Below are positions 1 through 6,511 of a DNA stretch of 21,447 nucleotides, one piece after another (position 1 is the stretch's first letter; the number at the start of each line of letters is the position of its first letter). This DNA comes from JBNJGT01 sp051819765 (GTDB taxonomy: Archaea > Nanobdellota > Nanobdellia > Woesearchaeales > JACJVW01). The stretch covers positions 1-21,447 of the forward strand of contig JBNJGT010000026.1 of the NCBI GenBank assembly GCA_051819765.1, read 5' to 3'. The notes under the pieces were generated by a model. That model made no database searches. It worked only from the letters and a program-made list of their open reading frames with translations, and was not told the DNA's origin. The position numbers were made by a program, and so were the translations under genes.

Positions 1-28
1 CTCAGATCACTTCAGAACCTTTGTTTTC

Positions 29-238
29 ATGGGAGGAAGATGTCCAGTTATGTCTTTGGATATTGCAATATTGATCTATGGTTTCTTAATGTTCGGATTG
101 ATAGCGGTTCTGCAATTCGTTATACTATCCAATGCGCGCATTAATAATTATTTCTCAATAATTTTAGGACTGGCATTAGCAGTATATGGTTTAAACTATC
201 TAAGAATTCTGATCGCCGCAAAAAGATCAACCCCCTAA
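29..238 (+). CDS. small two-TM membrane protein, unknown function
   Basis: The product is very hydrophobic, with two predicted membrane helices (about residues 11-31 and 40-61 from the first Met) separated by a short polar turn, and a basic C-terminus (KRS). I do not recognise a family. Two in-frame ATGs exist, at 29 and at 50. The second follows a purine-rich GGGAGGAAG (31-39) by about 10 nt and gives a 62-residue protein that starts directly before the first helix, so I prefer it, but the frame stays open to the window edge and a start further upstream cannot be excluded. It converges on the kinase gene downstream. Confidence is moderate because there is no domain and the promoter lies outside the window. 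Confidence 0.5.
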   Translation: MGGRCPVMSLDIAILIYGFLMFGLIAVLQFVILSNARINNYFSIILGLALAVYGLNYLRILIAAKRSTP

Positions 239-293
239 ATTGAAGCTAAGCCAAGCAAAATCAACGATTATTTTCCTCGGAAGTTGCATTGAG

Positions 294-312
294 AATCTTT
301 TTCCTGTCTTTT
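294..312 (+). terminator. oligo-T terminator between convergent genes
   Basis: Two runs of T (CTTTTT near 298 and CTTTT near 308) lie just after the small membrane protein gene and before the converging kinase gene. Archaeal RNA polymerase commonly terminates at such runs without a strong hairpin. No convincing stem is visible. Confidence 0.35.
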
Positions 313-314
313 AA

Positions 315-2573
315 TTATCTTTCCTCTCTATCAAATAGCCGTCTGATTCTCGCATAATGATATGGCTTTGCGATAAGGCATTCCTTGATGATATCCCTCC
401 CCTTTTTATCATCAATCTCCGTATCGATCACCTCAAAGTAAAAGTCAAGTCTTTCCTCAGGCTTTTCAAACACCCAATCCCTTTCTGTCTTAATTTCATC
501 CCTCATGAGGGTTTGCTCCATCTCAGGACTATACGCAAAAAGGTGCTTGCCCGTATACATCTTATACATTATCTGAGCAAGAGATTGCAGGTCGCTTGAA
601 CCACCATAGCCACGATTATGTTTCGGATCAAATCTTCTCTCAGTAGATGCAATCCCAAGATCTATGATGACCATACAGTCCTTAGTGGAATCATACATGA
701 TATTGGCAGGCCTCAGGTCTCGATGATGATAGATTCCTGCAAGCCGAAGGTCAATCATACCTTGCAAAATATCACGCGAATATTTCAGTATAGTATCTAC
801 GGGTCCCTTTTCAATGCTTTCCTCAAGTGTCTCACCAGTTATATATTCCATTTCAAACCCTATTAACGCTGTATTGAACTCATGCGATATGTCGAACATG
901 TCATCCACTGGATAGTCCCCCCACACTCCCTGTTCAATCCGCACAACATACTCAGAATCAACCAGTGAGAGTAACTCCATCTCCTCCAGACTTCCAGGAC
1001 CAAGCTTCCAGAGTCCTTTTGCTGATCGAAGTACTATTCCCTGCCCGCCCATCGAAAAATATGATGGACTCTCCAATTCATTCCAGGCCATAAAATGCGA
1101 AAGAGTGATAAGCTGAGGTCTCATTCGCTGCAGGTCACTGCGCTTGAAGTCATGATAATTGAATCCATATCTTTCAAGTTGATCTGCTATCCCTTGTGGC
1201 ACCAATCCTTGCCATCCATCAAGCTGAGAACTCGCCTTCAAACTGTAATTTCTTATCTGGCCTTTGCTTTGATTCAGAAACTCATGAAAATCAATGTGAT
1301 GATGAGAAGAGATGTATTCTTTTAAATCAGTGTTCATCCCTGTTATAAGGCCGTTGATAATTGATTCATTCAACATATAAAATCCAAATGTAATGTCTTT
1401 TTGCCTAAAGCGATGATTGATGTGGTGCGCTTCAACAAAGGTTTCAAGATATGCGTGCAACCCCTTTTCATCGATTCTCCAGGGGAGCACACCCTCCCTG
1501 AAAAGGAGATTGACGGCATCATTGCTCAGTCCTTCGGGATACTCATTTGCGATAGCAGGTGGAACTGCTTCTATGCAAAAATCCTCAGTGAGGAACCGTG
1601 TATTATATTGAATAAGTTGCTCATTTGAAACACCCCTGAGTATGGCTTGCGTTAGACAGTTTGGATCAATGTCTGAATCATATACTAAGAAATCCTCAGG
1701 TACGATTCCCCTGGAAATGCATATTTCAAGAGTGTAGTCATCAAGTCCCTCTGGATAGAACCAAGTTGGGGGAATGCCCCGGGTTTGATGGGACATCCCT
1801 GTATCACGCATACCTATCGATGATGAAGCATCATAGAGAGAACTACCCGCATCAGTACATCCCTGGATCTCATCAGTCCGAAAGCTTCTATAGAACTCCG
1901 CTATCTCGGGACCGATTCTGTTCTGCACAAACTCTTCAATCATGTACACATCAAAATCAGAGGGAAACCCTTTAGCATACGAAGGATCAATATCCTGTTG
2001 GAGCAGATGGACTAACTCACTACCTGAAAAACGGTGACCTTGTATCTCATCAATGCCCATGCCCTTAGAAACCAGGAATATGATCTCATCCAGGTCCTGA
2101 TTCTTGCCTAGCCCGATCAGTTGAGCAGGCATTATTCCATAGCGTTGCATAGACTCTATGATACGATCTTGTGTGATATTGTGTTTCTCTTTTCTGTAGG
2201 GGGATTGGCGTGAGTTCACATATCGAATGGTTCCATGAGGTTGGGGATACCGTGGTACTGTGTTCGCAAATTCGGGTGAAATGCCCTGAGTTAGGAGATA
2301 CACAATGCTTTTGGAATTAAAGTGTGGCCCAAAGCGCTTGGTTTGATAAGGCTCTGTCTGCAGATCTTCAAGCTCAATGATATCAAAGGCATCTAATCGC
2401 TCATCATATCGTTGTACCTGTTCTCCTGATATCTTCTTATGCTGGAGCATCACAATCTCAAGACCTGTGAACAACCTTGGGTAACTCATGACTGTCTCAG
2501 AACTAATCTTTTCCTTATCGAATTGTACAAGATCATCAGGGGAAAATCTGTCTGCACCATCCATAGGTTCCAC
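315..2573 (-). CDS. Ser/Thr protein kinase-like protein with long N-terminal array of 25-residue repeats
   Basis: This is a soluble protein of about 750 residues. Residues about 505-700 are a eukaryotic-like protein kinase domain: Gly-rich loop MGGQGIV (508-514), likely ATP lysine K523 (LWKLG), an acidic helix near E530-E533, catalytic HRDLRPAN (617-624, D619 and N624), and DLG (638-640) in place of DFG. All core catalytic residues are present, so it is probably active. Residues about 23-365 hold degenerate repeats of about 25 residues with the pattern IxPExxxxYxxxFxxxxIxxLxxxG, clearest at 23-47, 147-171, 195-219, 290-314 and 337-361. They look like helical-pair repeats suited to protein binding. 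The start is GTG at 2573 or ATG at 2564. A TATA box at 2594-2605 predicts transcription starting near 2573, so the mRNA is leaderless or nearly so. There are no TM segments. The phosphorylation target is unknown. Confidence 0.85.
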   Translation of the reverse strand: MEPMDGADRFSPDDLVQFDKEKISSETVMSYPRLFTGLEIVMLQHKKISGEQVQRYDERLDAFDIIELEDLQTEPYQTKRFGPHFNSKSIVYLLTQGISPEFANTVPRYPQPHGTIRYVNSRQSPYRKEKHNITQDRIIESMQRYGIMPAQLIGLGKNQDLDEIIFLVSKGMGIDEIQGHRFSGSELVHLLQQDIDPSYAKGFPSDFDVYMIEEFVQNRIGPEIAEFYRSFRTDEIQGCTDAGSSLYDASSSIGMRDTGMSHQTRGIPPTWFYPEGLDDYTLEICISRGIVPEDFLVYDSDIDPNCLTQAILRGVSNEQLIQYNTRFLTEDFCIEAVPPAIANEYPEGLSNDAVNLLFREGVLPWRIDEKGLHAYLETFVEAHHINHRFRQKDITFGFYMLNESIINGLITGMNTDLKEYISSHHHIDFHEFLNQSKGQIRNYSLKASSQLDGWQGLVPQGIADQLERYGFNYHDFKRSDLQRMRPQLITLSHFMAWNELESPSYFSMGGQGIVLRSAKGLWKLGPGSLEEMELLSLVDSEYVVRIEQGVWGDYPVDDMFDISHEFNTALIGFEMEYITGETLEESIEKGPVDTILKYSRDILQGMIDLRLAGIYHHRDLRPANIMYDSTKDCMVIIDLGIASTERRFDPKHNRGYGGSSDLQSLAQIMYKMYTGKHLFAYSPEMEQTLMRDEIKTERDWVFEKPEERLDFYFEVIDTEIDDKKGRDIIKECLIAKPYHYARIRRLFDREER

Positions 2574-2593
2574 AGGCGATAAGATTTGAAAAT

Positions 2594-2605
2594 CATATAT
2601 AAATA
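2594..2605 (-). promoter_or_regulatory. archaeal TATA box for the repeat-kinase gene
   Basis: On the minus strand the element reads TATTTATATATG, centred about 26 nt upstream of the GTG at 2573. Confidence 0.65.
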
Positions 2606-2613
2606 TTGGTGTT

Positions 2614-2639
2614 CCTCCCTAGTGATGAAAGCAGGGAGG
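2614..2639. repeat. 7-bp inverted repeat between kinase and methyltransferase genes
   Basis: CCTCCCT (2614-2620) and AGGGAGG (2633-2639) are perfect inverted arms around a 12-nt loop. The element lies downstream of the methyltransferase stop and upstream of the kinase TATA box, both on the minus strand, so it could be a terminator hairpin or an operator. No T-tract follows it. Confidence 0.45.
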
Positions 2640-2663
2640 TGAGGCCACAGTGGAGGATGGAAC

Positions 2664-3293
2664 TCAATCCTTGATGGCGATGGTCGCAGGGCTTTTTCGT
2701 CCGAGAACCGGCCCGTCCTCCACCCGGAAACCCGCTGCCTTCAGGTTATCCCGCACATGCCTGGCGCAGGAATACGTGGTGAGTCGCCCGCCCTGATTCA
2801 TCCGCTCATAGAGCTGTTCAAAAACCTCTCTGGTCCACAGCTCAGGATTTTTCTTCGGTGAGAAGGGATCGAACAGCACTCGATCAATCGGTTCGTTGAC
2901 AAAGGTGAATATGCTCTCCGCATCTCCCTTGAAGAGCTTGATGATGGTATGGTCGTCATAATAATAATTCTCCCGTGCAGCAACCCGGATTTTCTCATAA
3001 TCCTCACTATACTCCTCAGGAACCTCTATCGTCTGTATCTCATCAAGGATGGCAGGATCATTCTCAACCGCAATGATACGAAGATCCTGTGTCTTGGACA
3101 ATGCGGCAAGAGTATTATATCCGAGCCCGAAACAGAAATCCATGACTGTCATGCCGGGTTTGAGATCAGCAGGTTCGACATACTTCTTCAGTGCTTCCTC
3201 GATGGCTCCGACTGTGATAGAATGGTACGCTTCTTCGACCTCTTCATTATATAATGTAATTGAATCATCCCGTGTCTTGATTTTTTCCATCAT
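2664..3293 (-). CDS. MnmC-like SAM-dependent methyltransferase (Methyltransf_30)
   Basis: The 209-residue protein is a Rossmann-fold methyltransferase of the MnmC C-terminal/DUF752 type. Visible motifs are EAYHS (21-25), the SAM-binding DFCFGLGYN (52-60), an acidic strand end AVEND (75-79), the family motif FDPFSPKKNPELWT (141-154), and TYSCARHVRDNL (173-184). In bacteria this domain methylates 5-aminomethyl-2-thiouridine at tRNA U34. Archaeal stand-alone copies lack the FAD oxidase half, and their substrate is not established, so I give no symbol. The start is the first of two adjacent ATGs (3293 and 3290). A TATA-like ATTATTAAA at 3314-3322 lies about 25 nt upstream, implying a leaderless transcript divergent from the glycosylase gene. 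Confidence 0.9.
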   Translation of the reverse strand: MMEKIKTRDDSITLYNEEVEEAYHSITVGAIEEALKKYVEPADLKPGMTVMDFCFGLGYNTLAALSKTQDLRIIAVENDPAILDEIQTIEVPEEYSEDYEKIRVAARENYYYDDHTIIKLFKGDAESIFTFVNEPIDRVLFDPFSPKKNPELWTREVFEQLYERMNQGGRLTTYSCARHVRDNLKAAGFRVEDGPVLGRKSPATIAIKD

Positions 3294-3313
3294 TTCCGCA
3301 AAACACGGCGTTC

Positions 3314-3342
3314 TTTAATAATCTTTGCCTACACTTTTAAAT
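3314..3342. promoter_or_regulatory. divergent back-to-back TATA boxes (methyltransferase / OGG1)
   Basis: A minus-strand ATTATTAAA (3314-3322) lies about 25 nt before the methyltransferase ATG, and a plus-strand CTTTTAAAT (3334-3342) lies about 26 nt before the glycosylase ATG at 3364. The two cores are only about 20 nt apart, so TBP/TFB binding at one promoter should interfere with the other. Confidence 0.6.
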
Positions 3343-3363
3343 TCCAGGCACTTCCACCTCAGG

Positions 3364-4161
3364 ATGCAGTTCAAAGTGACCGATTTTTCTTTGGAGAACA
3401 CCCTCGAATGCGGCCAGTTCTTCAGATTCAAAAAGGAAGGTGACGCCTATCTGGTACAAGTGCGCGACAAGGCCTTCTATGCCCGCCAGGAGTCAGACAC
3501 AGTGTTCATAGCCGGAACCAGCGACAAGAGATTCATCAGGCATCTGTTCCGTCTTGACGAGGATTTCACCCCCATAAAGAAAGCATTGATGAAGGATCCA
3601 CACACAAGAGCATCCTATGAAGCATTCCCCGGCATCCGTCTCATGCGCCAGGACCCCTGGGAATGCACGGTCTCCTATATCTGCTCCCAGGTCTCAAACA
3701 TCCCAAAGATCAGATCATCCCTTGAGCAACTCTCACAATCCTTCGGAACACCCTTCAGATTCAACAACCAGATTCTCTACAGCTTCCCCGAGCCAGGCAC
3801 CCTCACATGCAATAAGACCATGCGCGCCTGCGGCATCGGTTTTCGGGCCGATTATCTCCAGGCCTTAAACACTGAAGTCAAAGCTGGCCTTCTCACAGAC
3901 CTGGATACGACCTATCCCCAAGCCAGGGACCGGCTTATGCGTTGCAAGGGGATTGGCGAGAAAGTGGCAGATTGCATCCTCCTGTTCTCAAAGGGGTATG
4001 ATGAGGCATTTCCCGTCGATGTATGGGTCCGGCGCGCTATGCACAAACACTATCTCCAGGCTCCTGATAAAGAATTGCGGGAGTTCATGGTCAAGCGGTT
4101 CTCAGGCTATGCAGGGTACGCCCAACAGTACTTGTTCATGCACACCCGCCTCACTTCTTGA
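3364..4161 (+). CDS. 8-oxoguanine DNA glycosylase/AP lyase, OGG1 family
   Basis: This enzyme excises 8-oxoguanine in base excision repair. It has the OGG1 N-terminal domain (CGQFFRF at 16-22) and a helix-hairpin-helix GPD fold. The conserved QDPWE...SYICSQVSNIPKI block spans about 97-116. The HhH motif CKGIGEKVADC (194-204) carries the Schiff-base lysine K200, and FPVDVWVRR (216-224) carries the catalytic aspartate D219. The protein is 265 residues, complete, and closer in layout to eukaryotic OGG1 than to archaeal AGOG. A TTG at 3325 would add 13 residues, but the TATA box at 3334-3342 places transcription initiation at the ATG at 3364, which directly begins the conserved domain, so I use that start. 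The last 11 nt overlap the convergent small gene. Confidence 0.92.
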   Translation: MQFKVTDFSLENTLECGQFFRFKKEGDAYLVQVRDKAFYARQESDTVFIAGTSDKRFIRHLFRLDEDFTPIKKALMKDPHTRASYEAFPGIRLMRQDPWECTVSYICSQVSNIPKIRSSLEQLSQSFGTPFRFNNQILYSFPEPGTLTCNKTMRACGIGFRADYLQALNTEVKAGLLTDLDTTYPQARDRLMRCKGIGEKVADCILLFSKGYDEAFPVDVWVRRAMHKHYLQAPDKELREFMVKRFSGYAGYAQQYLFMHTRLTS

Positions 4162-4345
4162 ACCGTCCTTCCCGCGTATATCGCTCATGGACTGGGAGAT
4201 CACTGTCCTCATCATACTCGTAATAGTCCTCGTCCTCAAACCGCCGCTTGCGTCGCCGCAACCGCCGTTTCAGTTGTTCCTCGTCCAGGTACTCATCCTC
4301 AAGAAAGTCGGTTTCATCCTCAGGGACATCCCATTCATCCTTCAT
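4151..4345 (-). CDS. 64-residue highly charged protein, unknown function
   Basis: The N-terminal half is very acidic, a central block is arginine/lysine-rich (RRLRRRKRR), an acidic tyrosine-bearing stretch follows, and the C-terminus is basic. It is probably largely disordered or helical, and I see no family. The case for a real gene is its own promoter: minus-strand TTTTTATAG at 4368-4376 lies about 27 nt upstream of the ATG at 4345, the same geometry as its neighbours. The 3' end overlaps the converging OGG1 gene by 11 nt. A small RNA- or protein-binding role would suit the charge pattern, but that is inference. Confidence 0.6.
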   Translation of the reverse strand: MKDEWDVPEDETDFLEDEYLDEEQLKRRLRRRKRRFEDEDYYEYDEDSDLPVHERYTREGRFKK

Positions 4346-4367
4346 ATAGTGATAAAAGGAAACAGAC

Positions 4368-4376
4368 TATAAAAAT
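4368..4376 (-). promoter_or_regulatory. TATA box for the 64-residue charged protein
   Basis: Minus-strand TTTTTATAG is squeezed between the AlaX stop codon (4378) and the ATG at 4345, at leaderless spacing. Confidence 0.55.
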
Positions 4377-4377
4377 A

Positions 4378-5085
4378 TTATTCCAGTTTGAAGTACACAC
4401 GGCGATTGTTCTTGCCCTTGTTGCTGGCCTTCACAAATTCGATTCGTCCGATTTCTTTGGTGGACCTCACATGCGTGCCACCATCAGCCTGCTTGTCCAG
4501 GTCTCCGATGGAGACAATACGCATCCTTTTCACATCCGGCGGCATCTTGTTGGCAAGCTTGAAGAGCTCCGGCATGGACTGTGCATCCTCGACTGACACG
4601 TAACTCACCTCCATGGGATGGTCCTCCGAGACTAGCTTGTTCGCCATCTCAAAGTATTCTCTGATCTTATCCTTATCAAACTCCTCAAGATTATAGTCGA
4701 TACGCCCCTGCTCAGTGTCCAGTTGGTTACCCGTGATCTTCGCCCCTACTTCTGTCTCAAATATGTAACTGATGACATGTGCTGCGCTGTGATAGCGCAT
4801 GAGCAGGTAGCGTCGGTCCCAGTCGATTTTCCCTGATACCTCATCGCCCTCGGCAAGGCCAGGCTTGTCAACCACATGCACGATCTCTCCATCAGCCTTC
4901 TTACAGGCTTCGACCCGAAAACTCTCACCATTTCTTATCAAAACACCTGTATCATGGGGTTGTCCTCCTCCGAATGGATAGAAGAGTGTTCGATCCAGGA
5001 TTATTGAAGTATCATCTGCTTTCATAACCTTGGCTCTGAATTCTTTTGCATAGCTGTCATCCAGAAATAACGCATCTGTCATCAT
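4378..5085 (-). CDS. alaX: alanyl-tRNA editing protein AlaX (AlaX-M type)
   Basis: This trans-editing hydrolase removes serine (or glycine) from mischarged tRNA-Ala. It is 235 residues, the size of the AlaX-M group. It has an N-terminal beta-barrel with the FYPFGGGQPHDTG motif (35-47), the metal-binding HSAAH (H99, H103), and a C-terminal DGGTHV (201-206, H205) with the following STKEIG (208-213). The usual CxxxH metal ligand cysteine is Asp201 here. There is no aminoacylation domain, so it is free-standing. ATGs at 5085 and 5082 follow GGTGAT immediately, and the second has the better Shine-Dalgarno spacing. TATA-like TTATTTAA at 5118-5125 would give a leader of about 10 nt, making this one of the few leadered transcripts here. 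Confidence 0.9.
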   Translation of the reverse strand: MMTDALFLDDSYAKEFRAKVMKADDTSIILDRTLFYPFGGGQPHDTGVLIRNGESFRVEACKKADGEIVHVVDKPGLAEGDEVSGKIDWDRRYLLMRYHSAAHVISYIFETEVGAKITGNQLDTEQGRIDYNLEEFDKDKIREYFEMANKLVSEDHPMEVSYVSVEDAQSMPELFKLANKMPPDVKRMRIVSIGDLDKQADGGTHVRSTKEIGRIEFVKASNKGKNNRRVYFKLE

Positions 5086-5126
5086 ATCACCTTAGCAGAC
5101 AATGAGATAAACGTAGTTTAAATAAT
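5086..5126 (-). promoter_or_regulatory. AlaX promoter and ribosome-binding site
   Basis: The minus-strand TATA-like ATTATTTAAAC (5116-5126) is followed by AAGGTGAT (5086-5093) abutting the tandem ATGs. It is a short leadered mRNA with a Shine-Dalgarno motif, unlike the neighbouring leaderless genes. Confidence 0.5.
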
Positions 5127-5248
5127 TTTAGATATGGCTGAGTTTTGTTTTAAGAAATGGCATCATTATGAATCCCTTATGGCTAATGCGTGGATGTCAT
5201 TTAAATAAGATGCCCGGAAAAAATCTACTAAAGGAATCTTTAGAAAAA

Positions 5249-5773
5249 TTAGATATGGCCATGGGTCTTAAGATATTCCATCACCCGTTGGACAGATTCA
5301 TCAACACTCTCCCTATGGGTCTCAAGGACAAGCTCAGGCGTTTCAGGCGCCTCATACGGGTCTGATATCCCCGTGAAGTACTGGATCTCTCCCGCACGTG
5401 CCCGACGGTACAGTCCCTTCACATCCCGCGACTCACAGATTTCAAGGGGTGCGTTCACGTGAATCTCGATGAAATTGGTTGCCTGCTGTCTGATCTTCTC
5501 CCGGCTTTCCTTGTAGGGAGAGATAAAAGCTGATACAACACCCACCCCATTCCGGGACAGAAGTGATGCCAAAAACCCAACCCTGGAAATATTCGTTTCC
5601 CTGTCAACCCTGGTAAAACCCAAATCCTTTGTCAAGTGTGTCCGGACCTCATCACCGTCCAGGTTCTCCACCTTCAGTTCCATCTCCCTCAGTCGCTCGT
5701 AAACTCCCTGCGCTACTGTTGATTTTCCGGCACCGGAAAACCCGGTAAACCACAATACAAATCCGCCACTCAT
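5249..5773 (-). CDS. cysC: adenylylsulfate kinase (APS kinase)
   Basis: APS kinase converts adenosine 5'-phosphosulfate and ATP to PAPS, the sulfate donor. The complete 174-residue protein carries the P-loop GFSGAGKST (11-19), LDGDEVR (38-44), FTRVDRETNISR (53-64), the active-site FISPYKESRE (83-92), and the lid RARAGEIQYFTGI (124-136) followed by DPYEAPETPE (138-147). All substrate-binding motifs are intact. No ATP sulfurylase, PAPS reductase or sulfotransferase gene is adjacent. The likely role is PAPS supply for sulfation of surface glycans or similar rather than an assimilation operon, but this is inference. TATA box TTTAAAAATA at 5794-5803 lies about 26 nt upstream of the ATG (leaderless). 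Confidence 0.93.
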   Translation of the reverse strand: MSGGFVLWFTGFSGAGKSTVAQGVYERLREMELKVENLDGDEVRTHLTKDLGFTRVDRETNISRVGFLASLLSRNGVGVVSAFISPYKESREKIRQQATNFIEIHVNAPLEICESRDVKGLYRRARAGEIQYFTGISDPYEAPETPELVLETHRESVDESVQRVMEYLKTHGHI

Positions 5774-5793
5774 AGGCGATTCTAACCGGTCCC

Positions 5794-5803
5794 TATTTTT
5801 AAA
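5794..5803 (-). promoter_or_regulatory. TATA box for cysC
   Basis: Minus-strand TTTAAAAATA is centred 26 nt upstream of the ATG at 5773. Confidence 0.6.
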
Positions 5804-5910
5804 CCTTGTGAACCTTAAACCAATAGTGCCAAGAGGTTAACCCTGTACCAAACCGATATAAGTGACTTGGCCTCTAAATCCGCAAAAAAGTGGAGAAACC
5901 TGATTTTGTC

Positions 5911-6459
5911 TTAAGGCTGCTCTTGTCGCAGTGTTTCCTCATGTCGTGGCGCAAGGAGACGCAGAATCATCTCCACCCTTTCCTGCACTGGCATGACCGG
6001 GATCACATGAACCTCTCTTGCGAAGCGAAATGCCTCCCGGTAGAGACGTTCACCGATACGCCTGGCCTCAGCCATATCTTTTTGGTACCTGATCCCATTC
6101 TCTTCGTAGAAACCCAGGTGTTCCAACCAGAATACCGTCTCGTATGTCATATCCATATCAAAGAACTCCGCGTACATCTCTTCCACAGTATGCGGGAAAT
6201 TCTCAGCGTGATAGACAAGACCTGCAAAGATAGTACATTCAGTGATGAAAGGATGTCCCCGCTGCCGCAACCCCAATTCCCGTTTCTTTTGCGTCAGGGA
6301 TATATGAAGTTGTTCAGAGGCTGAGCGGATCCCTCCATTGCTGAGTATGAACTCAGTGGCATATTCCGTTAGTATGGTATGATTCACTCGGCCTGCCAGT
6401 GCCTGGATCAGTGTTGTCTTACCTGAGCAGGGCCCTCCAGCAATACCATATGCAACCAT
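5911..6459 (-). CDS. NadR-like/AAA_28 P-loop ATPase
   Basis: The 182-residue P-loop protein has Walker A GGPCSGKTT (8-16), then LTEYATEFI (30-38), ITECTIFAG (72-80), and a helical region rich in acidic and aromatic residues. This matches the NadR/Ttd14-type AAA_28 family, whose members bind a nucleotide and often phosphorylate small molecules such as nicotinamide riboside. The NMN adenylyltransferase domain of true NadR is absent, so the substrate is not assignable. The start ATG at 6459 sits 27 nt after the TATA box TTTATATAT. A GGAGGTG (6472-6478) also precedes it by 12 nt, but would lie upstream of the predicted transcription start, so it may be irrelevant. Confidence 0.75.
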   Translation of the reverse strand: MVAYGIAGGPCSGKTTLIQALAGRVNHTILTEYATEFILSNGGIRSASEQLHISLTQKKRELGLRQRGHPFITECTIFAGLVYHAENFPHTVEEMYAEFFDMDMTYETVFWLEHLGFYEENGIRYQKDMAEARRIGERLYREAFRFAREVHVIPVMPVQERVEMILRLLAPRHEETLRQEQP

Positions 6460-6480
6460 GCAAAAAAATCACACCTCCAC

Positions 6481-6490
6481 ATATATAAAT
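6481..6490 (-). promoter_or_regulatory. TATA box for the NadR-like ATPase gene
   Basis: Minus-strand ATTTATATAT is centred 27 nt upstream of the ATG at 6459. It is among the best consensus matches in the window. Confidence 0.65.
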
Positions 6491-6511
6491 CAATGGTACT
6501 CTGGCGGTGAA

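Noticed and set aside
3953..4372. 139-codon plus-strand frame overlapping OGG1 3' end
   Set aside because: It is a shadow of the OGG1 frame and the antisense of the 64-residue gene, with no promoter or domain.
5168..5365. 65-codon plus-strand frame downstream of AlaX
   Set aside because: Its second half is antisense to the cysC 3' end. No TATA box is at the right distance, and there is no domain.
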